From contig JAQGDQ010000213.1 in the NCBI GenBank assembly GCA_030141605.1, positions 188,001 to 252,000 of the forward strand: DNA of 64,000 nt, given 5' to 3'. This document shows, piece after piece, positions 1 to 14,824 of this stretch. The first letter of the stretch is position 1, and each line of letters begins with the position of its first letter. This stretch comes from Tubiluchus corallicola. Lineage: Eukaryota > Priapulida > Priapulimorpha > Priapulimorphida > Tubiluchidae. The notes beneath the pieces were generated by a model, which was not told the origin of the DNA, did not search any database, and worked only from the letters and a program-made list of their open reading frames with translations. A program made the position numbers and the translations under genes.

Positions 1-541
1 TTATAGTTTTAAAATACTAACATGTTTCTGAAGTTCATGTTAAACGACGCAAAAAATTGTAATTATAAAGTATTGTCTATACTTTATAGGACGACAACTA
101 CATATTATATGATAGTAATTAGGCCTAATCTAAAGTTCACGCTATTGTGTAAGACAAAGTGAATTAATAATAGCTATAAAACACTAATTGCCAAAGAATA
201 GTAGTTCTTAACTGTATTCATACCTAGTCTATTATAATTTACTTATAGCTTTATATTGATGTTTCCAAGTGTGAAAGACTCACGACTTGTTATAATAACT
301 AGATAATTAGAGTTTATTACAAAAAGTAGCCTTATTATTACATGGGTAAAATTTACATAATTATACAGTTAGGCTATTCATTTCATGAGTGCATTACTTC
401 GCTTGCTTACGACATTTCACACGAGGAGTAGCTAGAACATTATTATCTGAATTGTTATTGTCAGAATCAAAATCAATACCATACTTATTGTCATTAATAT
501 TACGAATTGTTGTTAATTACACAATTATTTTAAAATTAGCT
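1..541. other. AT-rich sequence without a supported gene
   Basis: No open frame or splice-bounded exon that I can support; low-complexity AT-rich filler. Confidence 0.6.
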
Positions 542-559
542 CTACCACCACAACCACTA

Positions 560-893
<334 letters not shown>

Positions 894-3800
894 CTATTAA
901 CACCACCAACTGAAGTTAGTGATCCGAAGTCTTCATCAGTGATGTCTGTGCACAGTTTATAAATATTATGTGTTGTCTGTTTGTACGAATCCATGAGGGA
1001 ATAATCTGTGTTCTCAGGAAAGCAGATAAAATACAAAACCAAGACATGGCAGTGCATCAGCATCTAAAACAAATTTGTGATATACGTTTTCGTTAGATGG
1101 ATATCAAGCTTCTCAAATGCCCTATTTTCCTTTGGTAGATGAATTTCTCAATGCGTTACCTTCAAAGAACAGTAAGTAAGATTCACATCTCAAGTAACTT
1201 CATGAAACAAGAATGTATCTACTTGCTTATTATGTAAGCCCTACCTTAGCCAAAGGGTCCAATAAAAACGCACGAAGTAATTCCTTAAATACGGGAGAAA
1301 ATTAGGTTCGAATACACTAAATCTTATCTGACATGCATCTGCAATGCGCAATATGTTCCTCCATCAAATACTATGATTTTGGCACAACATTAGAGACGAA
1401 AATCATAGAATACTGCCACATAACACCATAGAGCTGTATTCACATCTATTTAGCCACGATAACGGCAACTGCTGTGGCAAACCTTCCGGGGTAAATAATG
1501 TGGCCGGATTACTGGTTCCAAATACAATATCAACGACTAATTCAATTATAAGATTATTGCCGGATAAGCCCTTCCGTTTTCATTCCCGTATGAATGTGAG
1601 CCCGTTTAAAGTATATTTTTGTAACAGTTGTTAGAGTACATTTTAGTGTTGCCAGCAGAGATTATCAGCCACTTAACAGGTAACTTTTACTTTCAGTTTC
1701 ATGCAGGTTACTGTCACTGTTTACAGGTAATGCAACGCTGATTTTGCTCAGCCGTCTGCATGATCTAGCCGCTAGGCGCACATACCAAAACGCGGAATAA
1801 GTACGTCATAAATAGCTAGATTACCGTCAGTGGTATGTTAGAGCAAAAGTGCTCTCTTTAGTGTGCTTGCCTGTTGATTGGATTACACATTACGTAATAC
1901 AGGTGTGCATCGTTACACATAATTACATTGATGTATTGATTATTTTCATTATCGCGTTTAATATCTTTAGAGCTTGTTTGATGAATTGTTGCTGTTGTGA
2001 TTCTGCTTTCTTACAATCGTCGTGTGTGCATTTGGGATGCTGCTGCACGTTGCTAAGGTCATAAGTTGAGGTAAAATAGAAAAGGAAAAATGGCTTGGTT
2101 TAGCCTAAGATTAATTTTCGCAAAAACTAAATCCTAGCTTTGCTTGGTAATTAGATGAATGGAAACTGGTATTTCTGCCTTTTGTCATTTTTTTGTTCCA
2201 GATGAAATATACCTCATATACTTTCAAAGGTCGGGCTTTTTTGTAAGCTACTTGCAAGTTTTTGGGAAATTATAGTCATATCTAGTCTTTAACATCAAGT
2301 TTCACATCATTTTTGTAAGGGCCCATTGCTGTTAAAAGCAATTTTGAGAAAGAAAGTAAGAGACCCTTGATTAAAATGACTTGTGAGAAATGTGAAGTAA
2401 CATGTGAAGAGACTGAATAAAAGTTAAGACATAATTATAAGCGCGTATTAAGTCAAGAAAAATGGGATGTCACTTATTCAGGTTTGATTGATTACTGACT
2501 GAAAGTTTAATAATGTCATAAATCAAATTGGTACTGCTATGTGAAAACGAACACGCTGTAACACTCAACAAGACTTTACCGTTGGAAGCATTCGAAACGA
2601 AATTTTGCTGCTTAACAAAAACACAAATTGAATAAAAATGGCAGATACAAAAGGTTAGAAATGAATTTAGATGTTTGGTCTTTTCTAACAGAGACAATAA
2701 CAAATAGTAGCAACGGTGCTTTTTTTAATGTTGTCAATATGAAAGCGCAAAACGGACAAATAATAAAAGGCATTTTAATTTATTACGTTTCTGTCAAAAA
2801 ATTTTTGGGTTTCGATTTAATATGATAAGAATATTTCATACTAATAGTTGGAGACACAAAATGCGAAGACTATTGCTACATTCACAATGTGCATTGCGCA
2901 TAGTTCAAGCGCCAATGCCACAAATAAATTTTTGCATGCTGCCTAAAACAATGTTTATTGCCAAGAACAGTAATTATTTTGGTTTTAAACTGTATAACCA
3001 CCCAACGTGAAAAGTGAAAGCCTAATCACAAAAGTACGTTTGCTTATTGTCGCTCCAGTAACTTTGAACTTAATTACAGATTTCTTAACTAGACGGTTTG
3101 GTTCAACTTTCAAACTGCCGTGATATGGGTACCCGCATTTTTTGTTTATCTCTGTTTATTTTTTAGCGTATTAAAAGTGAAGATGATGGTTACTGAGAAG
3201 AATAAGTCACAATTTTTAGAACTTCGTTACTGTTTCTGTAGTCTGTACTACCTTTGAAAGAAACGCAGGGAAAGATGAACCGAAAACTCCAAAAGTTTAT
3301 AAAGAGCGTAAACGATTCACTAGCATTGTTTCGAAACATTTTTTTTCTTTCTGGGCTACAAGTACGGTATCCGAAAACTACCACGCAGAAGGGTTTATAG
3401 AGCTTAAATCGCAAATTTAATTAAAAAATCTTTTATTTCATGAGTGCTTAACACCGTATTACATACACAAACCCGCTCTACAGCGGTGTACACTGCGTTG
3501 TGCATTCTCTTTAAAACATTTATGGATTTGGCTCAAATCGACTTTGCATGCTTTCACTTTTCGATAATTGTGAAACCTTTTGACCCGCCGTCTTAATTGC
3601 ATGAGACGTTTATTGCCGCGTAAAGGGAGTGAAAGTGAGTGTTAGCAAAATTTATCGTTTTGTTCGAAAAATTCAAGCTGGCAGGGTATTGTAAAGAACA
3701 TCGTAGTAAACTATATGACGATCAGACAAACTCACGGCAGACGTAGAAACCCGTTTAAACATCTTTGATAGTTCAGTGTCGCTTTAACGGACGGATTAGT

Positions 3801-6800
3801 TTTGTTTAATCGGGGTCCGGTCCAACCACAAATCCCTATAATCGTCATCAAGTAGGCTTGCGGTAGAATAAAAACTATCGTACAAATGCCGTAGCCAAAC
3901 TCTTAAACGAAAAATTATATATCTGTAGCATGTGATGTTTAAAATCTGCGCCAAGATTTGAAAAATTTGTCAAAAGTAAAAAAAAACAATGAGCTATAAA
4001 GGAATCAGTTCTCACAGAAGTAGAGCAAAATTAACTGTAACATCTACCTAGACAAGCAAAGATCTGACAAATTCAGCATACCCTGATTGATGCCACTGCG
4101 TTAGATTCAAGGTCTTAGTGTTTTTCACAAAGTTTGACACAACTGCCATATACCAAAATAAACAGCGGGTGAGTGAAAATCTACCTTAACACGTATCACT
4201 TTCAAAATGTAGCAGTATGGAAAATTGTATCATTATTTGACGCTCTGCCTAGTTTACAGGATCACCATCCACCTGCTCAGCATTAATGAAAATCCAATTA
4301 CGGCTCTAGAAAGTAAAGATCTTCCTTGTTTGGACATTTATCACAGCATCCACCAATGAACTTGTGGCATTCGCATTGACATTTCTGGTGATTTCCATTA
4401 CTCAACCAAGAAAATGTTTGAATTTCATTATCGCTCAGCTATGATAAATCATCAGTCTCCAAACTGGATTTTGATCAAGGCCATTGCGAAACACCTTGAT
4501 TAATCGAAAAGGCGAACGCGCAGGCTTGACAGCATGATATTTCAGCGTTTCAACACTTTTTTACGTTTTGTTTGAATTATAGCGTCAAAGCGTGTATTCC
4601 TGCCGCGGCTATTCTGTCTTTAATTGGCTTTGAAGTAGAACGAGTGAAGATGTAAGCATGTAAGCAATCAATCTCTGGATGTAGATTTTCCTCAAGATAC
4701 TTTCTCGTGTTTTTTAATTTATCAAAACTATATATTTAAACTTGAGAACTTGAGAAGCGTTACAAAGTCCGTATGTCAGTCTTTTATACATATGAAATGC
4801 TTTCGGTTAATTACATATGGATGGCAGTTCTATCTTTTCCAAGGCAAAAAGATAATATCGAAATTCTGCTCCAAATAAAATTCTTAACTGGGTTTTATTT
4901 AGTTTTTTTTTGTTTTGGGTTTTGGATGAAGTCAATCTGACGTTTCGACCTAGTGAAAACAGCAACTCATTGGTATGTACAACCTAGCAATTAATGTGAG
5001 TCCATTTTGGTAGGTCTTTACCACAGGTCGCAAGCTTGCAACAATACACTACAAGCTCTCACAACAAAAGCCTCGAATAAACGAACTTTCACTAGCAGTG
5101 CTACATCTTATTCACGAACTTTGAAATTGGGTGTTATCATGTTGTAGTGAATTCTTTCGTATTATTTAATTGTAACTTCTGAACATGAGTACTATCTGAA
5201 GTGTACAGCTGTATTATCAGCTTATTTTTGTATTTTGTTAATGAGGAGTCAGCAAGATTATTCATTCTGATAATATAGGTGCCCTTAAACTATGAAAGTC
5301 GCCGGGTTTTTATGACGATGAAAGATAAAAAATTATGTGCGAATTAGCGTGTGAGAATGATTTCTTTATATTTTGTTGGTGTATATCATTTTCTTTGTTT
5401 TTTTTAGTTTTTTGGCTAATTTTGTCAGTGTTTGTTGCCACATTGACCGCTTATTTATTTCTACTGACATTTTTGTTTGACATTTTTGCCAGTTTTTCTT
5501 TGTAGTTTGTTGACTGGTCTAGGTTCAAATTGTACTCTGTAATTTTGTCTACTTGAAATAAGTTACTTAACATTGCTCATTTGTCAGTTAAGACTTACAA
5601 GTGAGTCGGCTCTGTCCACTCTTTGTAATTTTCCTGCAGTCTTTTTAGTTTGCTTAACCGATGGGCCATTGTCTGTACTTTGTTTAGCCGATTGTAAAAA
5701 TAACAGGAGTACCGTATCAGGGTTACAACTTTCCCACCAGGGGATTTAGACAAATTTTATGGCCCATTTGGTTTGTGTTCCAAAATTATTAGCTATGGGT
5801 GAAAGGTTGTCGAACAAAGGTCTAAGTGTCGGTTTTCCCACCCGAATCCGAGGATCGTAAATCGTTGAAGACATTTAGATATGAGAATCGCTTGCCTTCG
5901 TGCAAAAGCCAAAAGAATTTCTTCGAAGGTAATCGTGAAAAGAAGAGTAGGCAGGTATTCTGTCCATTGACTAATAACTCGGAATGACTGTCATTATTTA
6001 CCCGCAGTGACACGGTGCGACCTTGAGATAGAAAAGCTAGTTTTAACCACAGTTATAGTGACGTGGTCACAAGATGTAAGCAAGTTTCGGTACATTTCGA
6101 ATTACAGTTCTCGCAGGCATAAAGAATCAGGCACGATTTCCAGGGAAGTTAGAACTCGAGTTGCTACACACTTCCGACAAGCCGTCAGCTAATCGACCAA
6201 GGCAACTTGAATGTACAGACGCGATTATGCTGAATGTATCGTACGTTTTCAAAACGACACGAAGTGCTTATTGAAACCTTTAACGCGTTATCAAGCCAAG
6301 CCTGTATTTTAGAGACTGTCTAAAAGTGCATTTAATTCCTTCAAATTTCGACTTTTAAAGCCCACGCCTATTCCATTCGGAGTTTGCTTTATTGCACCGT
6401 TAGTGTTGTTAACTTGGTCCTTGTACTTGGTTTGTCTTTTTGTCAATTAAACATGTCCTACTGGGTATAATGGTTGATGCTCAAGCATCTTGCTGGTTCG
6501 AAATTCTGTAAGCTATTTACTCTTTTCGTTCAATAGTCAAACTAGACCTTCTTAACCATCGTCTAGTGTCAAATTACTGCTAAGTGGTGCTATAAAAAAG
6601 AGCTTAACTGCCTTTGAGCAAGTATCTCAAGTTTATGTTACACCTGTCTGTGTTTTTTACTTCTAAGTTATCAGTCCTTTGTTGGCTTTTATTGTTCCAA
6701 AAATGACAAGCCGTTGCTTAAACTGGCATTTGCTGTGTTTTAAACAGAAAAATCTTGTTGAATGATCGTGAGTCAGTTGTATTACTTACAAAACAGCGAA

Positions 6801-7214
6801 ATTGTTTTTACTGCACTGAATTCAATGTTACCATCAAGCTTGTTCAAAATTTCCAATAAAATCTTAATATCGTCGTTAAGAGTCATTAAAATACGTTTAG
6901 ACAGCCAGGCAGCTAAATAGTTACGTAATTGTTATCTGCTTTTGTTTATCTCTATTTGGACTAACTGTGTTCACTATCTGTGCCAATGATTAATAAGCGA
7001 CAATAAACTAGAAGATAGCTAGCTAGAAACCACTAATGTTTTATATCAACGATAGTTAGCAAGTTTTCAATTACTGTCTAGACAAGAGTCTGTAATTAGA
7101 TTTTTTGCAACTAGATTGGAGTTCACACTTAATTTGGTTTGGTAAGCATAATATCAGCATGAATAGCAAGAAAAAATTAACAAAGAAATAAAAACAAGTA
7201 GAATTTAATACTTA
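894..7214. other. Gene-free stretch, no supported coding signal
   Basis: Only short open frames (61-77 residues) without family motifs or convincing splice pairs. A tRNA-like word pair at 6468-6505 (TAATGGTTGATGC, then GGTTCGAAATTC) may be an old SINE trace. Near 4925-4975 the minus strand has a GTCGAAACGTCAG word seen in some retroelement ends, without a matching core. Confidence 0.5.
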
Positions 7215-7665
7215 TTCGTTCACTAGTACGTCCTTCCTTCTTTTCTTTGCTCATTTCTTTATTTGGTCACTTGATCATTCACCTGTTTATTCTTTCATTC
7301 ATTCTTTAGTTCATCTGTTTGATTTTTTATTCGTTCCCTCGTTTCGTTCGTTTGTTTTGTCAGTTATGTTTCGTTTGCTCTTTCGTTCCTCCATTCATCG
7401 TTCCGTTGTTGTAAACTATTCTGACATTCACCCATCTACCTATTTATTTTTCATTTCTTATTTTCCTTAGTTTCAATTTTAGCCATACGTTCTCTATCAG
7501 CTCACTCAATAATTTTTCATTCATTTGTTCATTCGTTTATTCATTCGTTTGTCGCTTGATGACTTCGTTCCTTCCATCTTTCCTTTTTCTTTTTTTCGTT
7601 CTCTAGCTCGTTCGTTCGTTCATCTATCCATTTATTCATTTATTCGTTCATTCATTCGACCTCAG
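7215..7665 (+). repeat. Degenerate TTCA/TTCG tetranucleotide region
   Basis: Imperfect TTCN tetramers (TTCATTCG, TTCGTTCG) over about 450 bases, an aged microsatellite. A similar short patch lies at 58405-58455. Confidence 0.7.
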
Positions 7666-10600
7666 AAACACCGCAATCGTTTTTCAGCCTTCGTTATTAT
7701 TTACGTTGTAAATGATGCTGATATTCGGTTTTTCTTAAACAATCTTGACTGATGATATAGGTGAGAGACCACACCCAAACAGCTCCTGTGGATGCATGTT
7801 TCATGCAAACCCTCACATCAACAACTTGGTCATTGGTTACAGGCATTGGCAAATTGGGATAAGGACGACTTGTTCATTTATAATTACTGGCCATTAATCA
7901 GTGAAGTTCTAGAACTGGCAACTGTTGCGCTAGTTACAGTTTCCTCTTCTCACCTTGACATTCTTCCCGCAATCCCTTCGGATGAGGTAAGATTTATAGT
8001 TTCATGGCTGCCGGGGACGCCCTAGTTCTAAGACTAAATGTTACAGAAAGATAAATGTTACAGAATTTCTGGCTCAGAATATTGGCCATCGCGGGGAAAA
8101 ATGAGGCAAAAGAAATTTGAGACAGTTTGCTATTAGGGAGGGAAAATTGATGATTCATGGTTATAATTAATTTTGGTATATATATCTTGCGACTTTTGTC
8201 TATAAAATGGTGTGTTGTTTACAATTTTCCCGTTTTTTGACATTTTCTTGTGGTTTGGATTAGCTTTGTGGATCACGGTTCTCGACTTATTTTTTGCACG
8301 TTTTGCATTATTTTGCACAACAAGAAAAGGCTCCTTTCCGGTAGCAAATTTTGAAAGCGGAAAAACTAGGAATATCAGATGCACTGCACTAAAGTGATGA
8401 AATGAAAAACTACACAAGAAAGCTATATTAAAGTTTAATGTCAGACTCTTCACTAAAGTGCGTCTGTAAATCGCTGTTACCTATTGCAAAATTGCAAGTA
8501 TTGTTGAGATTCAAAGAACTGATTGGCAATTCACAGTGACCCAGCTCTTAAAGATCTCCTACCCTACTTTAGTTGTACATTTTTTCGCACACACTCAAGA
8601 CAGCCCAAATAATTACAGCCTTTCAAAAATGAAACTAGAATGTTTGGCAGGCTTAGTAACTTTATTTTTACAAGTTGTTGTAAAAACTTTCCATTTTCAC
8701 TTTCAGTGGTTATTTAGTTCAAATGGAAAATTTACGTGTCTATATAATGTTAGTAATATTTGCGCAAACACGTGTGCGTTGAACTTACGGTTTTTCGCTT
8801 ACTAAAGTATTGCAAGTTATAGCCATTAAACACAAAGTAGTAAGCAGTGAACAAATTTTCCTTCAATGTTTTAATCTGAAATTGCGTGCTACCATTCACT
8901 GCAACCTTTTTGTTTTCGTGAACGTGTCAGTTACTTTCACATTATTTTTTATAGCTTCAATTTTGTGACATGCGGGATTTCCAACAGAAAGCGCTCACAG
9001 AAATCGCTTATTGGACGTATAATAAATGTGCATAATAACTTGACAACCAGGCTTATTATAGGTTATTCTGCGGCCTGTTGTCGTCATATTTTTGTAATCA
9101 CATCTGGTAAACACATCTATAAAGGATCCAAAACATGTCAAACTGCCTGCAGTTTTTATGAGGAAATTATACTTTGTTCAGGTTTATGAATTTTAATAAT
9201 ATCCTAGTAGTTCTTCACTGGCATAGTTCAGTTTAAATAATTTTACAAGCAGTTCTGTGACAGCCTTTCGTCATTAGCATAGTTTGCTGGCCAGAATTAA
9301 GCTCACAAAAAACCGTTGTACTTTTTGTACGCTTTTGTCTTATACCTCACTTTCTACGAATATAACTGCTACATACTAGTACATTCTCTCATTTCTATAT
9401 TTAGGACGTAGGTTTCGAATGACACTTGTCAATGTTGTAAGCTCTTTTTGTGACTGTGTCTCGGGCTGGCTATCCCCGTAGGACGTTTTCTTGTATCTGA
9501 ACATGCATTTATTTTTGTCTCGTTAGCCATAAAAGATGCTTTTCTGACTTCTTACTTTGTGTGCCGCTTGCTGTCTCTTGTATTTGCTTGAGTCAGTTTG
9601 ATTGATCTTTTTTACATTATCCAGCTCATTTATTTAGGGCACAAATTACGCAGCAAGGCAAAGAGTTGCATACTTTATAATGGGTTATTTTTCCGACATG
9701 AAAAATAAACGTAAAGTAAGGAAGTTTTGCCTATTTACATGTACAAATTTTCCCCATTTCTCAATTTTGTATTCAGTGTCCACAGTTATATTTAATGGCA
9801 CCAGTTCACTTTTTACTTTTGGATTGAAATATTGAATTTTCTCGAATTTTGCCATAGCAGGATCAACAAGCTGTTTATCGTGACTCTCTTTTTTCTGCAT
9901 AGCTTATTCTGTATATGGCTTGTATTCTGCATTGTAAAGTTTAATAAAAAGAGAGTATTTCAACATCTGCCATGTGTTACCAAGAATTTATAGTTATCAC
10001 AGAAATTACAATAAAACTGTAAGTTTTGTCTCTAACAGCAAATACAGAGGTTATTATGAGCTTTACGGTCAGGAGAGAGTACAGTGCTAGGGTCATTGTG
10101 ACATGAAGTCATGGCTGAAGAATTAGACAGCGCAAAACTTTTGAAACTTCAACGGTCATGCTATATTATCGTAAGATTTTCATACCAAAACTATGTGTGT
10201 TTACCGGAACCTTATAAAACTATGTACACTTCTCAGTGATGCCATTCTGGCAGTAATGCGTTTGAAGCGTATAGTTGAGTGTGCATCGGGCAGGAGAATT
10301 ATCCGATATCATGCACTACAAAAAATCCAGAAGTTTACCTACACAGTAAAGCCCAGAGCCGCAGTTGGTGATTGTTATTACAAAACAAACAGGCCTGCAT
10401 TATGTCACACTTTCAAAATGCACCGCCGAAAAACATGGAATTCGAAATTTTCAACAGAATAGTGAAACCGATCATTAACATACCTATCCTCAGGCCAATT
10501 TTAGATGCCGTAACAAACAGTTTTTATTCAGATGTCAAGGCAGCGCCTTATTTGTGAAGTACAGTAGATGATAATTAATTTCCCATTTGCCACAACTTAA

Positions 10601-13600
10601 ACTTGACTTTAAAATTAACGTCTTACTGGCAAGAAGTCTTTTGTGAGCTTGCGTTACACTACGCATAAAGACTACACATCTGAGCCTTGCTCAGGAATTT
10701 CGATTATTTTTACGTTCTTGCTTTTCGTGACCTTTCATACGTCACTGTAATTGGAATTACATCATAAACATGTGATTTTGTTTATTTATATATTGATGTT
10801 GTTATTATTTTTGCGGCTACTTTGTGAATAGACAAAGAACATTAAATTTTCACCCTTCAACTTCAAATAGATGGCCGGGTGTATAAGTAGACTAACCACG
10901 AAAAAGAGTTTTGACCGTCCACATGTATTATGAGTAAACGTGATGAGTTTGATTGGAAAGTTTGCTTTCGAGTTCAGTATTGCAAATAAAAGAATGAGTG
11001 TGACTGGCTTGGAAAACGGTTAGCGTAGTATGAATATGGTTTCATATATATGAGTACATATTGTTGACACCAGCCGGTTTTGTGTTTAGGATACATTCTT
11101 TTATGATTATATGAAACTGTTGCAGCAACAAATTCTTCTGGAATGTGCCCCGACGTAGTCAATGGAAGACATGGTCTGGAACTGTAGGTATATAGGCCTT
11201 ACTCTTAAGAAAACGAATCTAGTTTGAGAAAAATGAGTCTTGCTAAGCTGAGTATTTCTGTGGTTTCACAATCTAAATTTTCTATTCTGTTCCCATGTCA
11301 GTTTTCGTAAAATAGTTTGCAAAATAAGCAGTTTTTCAGCCTGAATTTTTTGGAAGCAGCCATCAGGCCTAAATAAACTTTTTATAAATTCGCTATAGCG
11401 AATTTGTATCTAATAGAAATTATTACAAGAAACTCCAAGCCTGTACTTTAACTGTTTTATCAACTATATTATCATATAAGTCTGACAGACATGTAAACCC
11501 TTTCGTCTAATAATACTTGGGTTATTAAGTAGGACATTATTGACGAAACAGATATTTTGGATTATAAGTGTGGTCTCTATGTGTGTGTGCTTTAGTCTTA
11601 TCTTCGCATTTTCTGCAACTTGCTGAACAATTAAAAATTTGTTCAAGGTCCTCTGCGTCTTAGAGTCTTTATTCAATATCTTTATAGAATTAAAACGAAA
11701 CAGTCAACCACCATAGTGTGAACTCGCGCGTTTAGATAAATGGCGGATTATGGTTAATAATCGTCGCGGTCTCGCAAATTTGTGCACGTAAACTGCTGTA
11801 TATTGCAAGATTTCTTGCCAGGAATGTGTAAAGACCGTTACTTCAGTCAACAATGATTTCCATTTTTATTTTTATACAGTGAGTCACAAAATTATTCACG
11901 ATATGATTTTAATATCTGCAGCGTAGGTTTAACGGTTGGGGAGTTCCCAGTAACTTTCCTAGGAGTGAGCAGTCCTAAGAGAAACAATGCAATATGCTTT
12001 CCAAAACCAGTCCTGCGACCATGCTAAACCAATCCTTGCAAGAAACTTGATTCTGTTTCTTTAACATTCAATGTACAATATCTGATGGCTTCTACAGGGT
12101 GAATAAAAAGTTTTTGCAGGCTTCATGATAGCAAGCGAGTCCATCGGAAGGCATCTTCACTCCCAACCAATGCCTGACAGTTATTTTTGCAACAATTCAC
12201 TTTAAAAGTCATGACTATACCATCGCCTGAAACACACAAAATCGCTCGGGTATTATAACAACTTTCAAAATTCGGGGTAAAACTCAGCTAGTGGAAATGG
12301 ACAGGTACAAAACTATCCAATTCTAAAAATTTCTCTTGCTTAAGAAGACTTTTAAGTAAAATATTGTATTGCCTCCCGAACGCAAAATAATTCATATGTT
12401 CTTTAAATTTGGTCGCATTAACTTTTTTGATACTTTGTTTATAGGTACAAGACTGGCAAACCTTGAAAATCTAAACAGCAGCTGTTCAGCGTCAGAACAA
12501 AAAGTTACCTAAAAGTTACAATCAAGAGTTACATAGAACCAAACTCAAATCTGAGAGTGTAACTAGTAGATGATCTGCAGGGCACACGAAAAGGAACACT
12601 AATTACAAGATAACCACGATGAATCTGAGCACAAAGGTAAGATGAGTATATTAGTTTTAATTAGTTTTACTTATTACACAAATTAGTCATTAAATGTAAA
12701 GCTCCATAATTTAATCATTAGTTCATGATGGATGAAATTTATTGGCATCTTGACAGTTTAATGGCACCTTAACTTATTATAGAGATTAAATATGTTGCCT
12801 AAATTGTATTAATTTGGTCAACTGGCAGTTTTGATAATTTCCTTTAATTAGTGTGTTATAATTTTATGGCAGTAGCCTATTCTAGTAGGGTTTCAAGTAG
12901 TCTACTTATAGTAGTCTAGTACTGGTAGCAGCCAATAGGACAACATTAGGTGTTTTGTAGTCTAACTACTTATGCACAAGTAACTTTAAGCACTATATTA
13001 TACGCCAATGTTTTTTGGCGACAAACCGGCAAAGATGCAGAAAATGTGCTTCAATTCATAAGTAATGAGGATGGTATTTGGAGGTCATCTAATTAAAATG
13101 TGCATAGAATCTGATGATATGTTGTCCTTAAAAATCACAAGTTTGATCACTTAGTGGAAAGAATGTGAACCCGTTATGTTTGTTACTCTTATTTGTTGTT
13201 TATTAAAGTTTGAACGTCTTCATGACTACTACAATGATTTCATTATGCCAAGGATTTAATACTGCTTCGGGCAATGTTAATAGAAACTCGAGTAGCATAC
13301 TAAAGTGATAAATTTATTGGCTATTGCTCGAGCTTTTTGTCTATTTTTCTAAACATCGCATAATTTGTCGTATACGAGATTGTTGTCGACACGCGATGAA
13401 GTAAGAAGACGGTGCACCTGTTTTCGGAGATTTCTCAATGACTGCCAAGCATACACGCTTCAAGTTCAAAGTCATTTTTCAATTTTTCTTTCACTTTTGG
13501 TAGTATTGTGTTCAACAGAGGAGAATAGATCATTAAAGCAGTTGTTTTTAAATTTAGTCGCTTTTTCTAAAGTTCGTTGATAGTGGCACAATTCATTTGT

Positions 13601-14520
13601 TCACTTAAAGCTGATTTTTATAAATTCCTTCAATGACAGCCACTCACAACACAGACAAGGCTCAGTCACGCCATTGCTTTTTCGCCGTCATTGTAATGGT
13701 AAAATAACAGTCCTTTATATAGCAACATTCCCTTCATTTTAATAGCAATTAAGGAATAGCCTACACACTATGGAAATGTTTAATGAATTAACCTTGAATT
13801 AACACAGTTCAAATGTGTGAAGATAATATTAGGTTCTAAGTAGACTTATTAAATTCTAATATCCATTTCGTTGACAGTCTGATAACAAAATACATGTGAT
13901 ATTATTTTATTCCGCCAGAATAAATTGCATGTCACGCACTGGGGACAGATCAAAAAGTGAGATCGCATTTTTAGTTCGTCAGAAAACTGCATAGTATACG
14001 ACCCGAAGCTAAGAATGAGTCATTTGGATCATGGATCAAGTGTTCGTTCAGTTTAAGTCAATGGTGTTCTACCGGGTTCGTTTCTTATCTGATCATCTTA
14101 TAAGCGAAATGCTTTTTACTTATAATAACGGTTGGTAGGGAAATGGCACTAGTGTCTCGGAAATAAGTCGGACAGGATCAATTCACATCAATGTTAAGCT
14201 GTTATTTTCCAGTGAAGCCATCTCTACACGCGCCCATCTTCACACATTATAACCGTTTCTGATAACTGAATCCCTGCCCACAAGAGATTTAATTTAATTA
14301 CTCACTTACTGCCACCATTAACATTTATTTGACAGTTTACCTGAAAGCCGTGCCAGCCTGTGCCAGGGGCGCGTGGGGCTTCACGGATTTTACGTAATGG
14401 CTGCTGCCGTTGTTAAACATTACCGCTCGGCATCGCTACCACTGTTATTCTTATGATCATTGGCATCGCTGATGTTATCATTTCAGCACTAGTGAGGCCT
14501 CCACCACTTCAGCCTTCATA
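7666..14520. other. Gene-free stretch with two unrecognised candidate exons
   Basis: Two open segments have protein-like composition and a usable donor, but neither matches a family I know: + strand 7845-7987 and - strand 9743-9900 (see findings). A 20-bp perfect palindrome, AAATTCGCTATAGCGAATTT, is at 11386-11405. Nothing else was supported. Confidence 0.45.
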
Positions 14521-14522
14521 TC

Positions 14523-14690
14523 GTAGGTGTTATCGTAGTCATCATCATTTTCTTCTTCTACTACTACTACTACTACTTCTTTTACTTCATCATCATCATC
14601 ACCATCATCATCATTTCCCCTGCTTTTCCTTTTCCTTTTCCTTTTCCTTCTTCTTCTTTTTCTTCATTATCATCATCATTTCCAGCATGA
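14523..14690 (+). repeat. Pyrimidine/CAT-rich compound low-complexity tract
   Basis: CTT, CTA, CAT and CTTTTC words merge in this stretch. The Leu/His/Phe-rich open frame over it is spurious. Confidence 0.85.
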
Positions 14691-14824
14691 CAGTCACCAT
14701 CGCCATCACATAAACGGCTTTTTGGCCTGAATTATGACATATTTCGATGCAGACTCTCTTTGGATGCGGAAAAATTTTTATAAGGAAGACAAGATGTTCC
14801 TTAAGAGCACATCTATGAATTTAC

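Noticed and set aside
4925-4980. Hammerhead ribozyme-like sequence on the minus strand
   Set aside because: GTCGAAACGTCAG is present, but the CTGATGA core is altered (CCAATGA) and no stem II can be drawn.
6468-6505. tRNA gene or SINE head
   Set aside because: The B-box-like word GGTTCGAAATTC departs from consensus and no cloverleaf can be formed.
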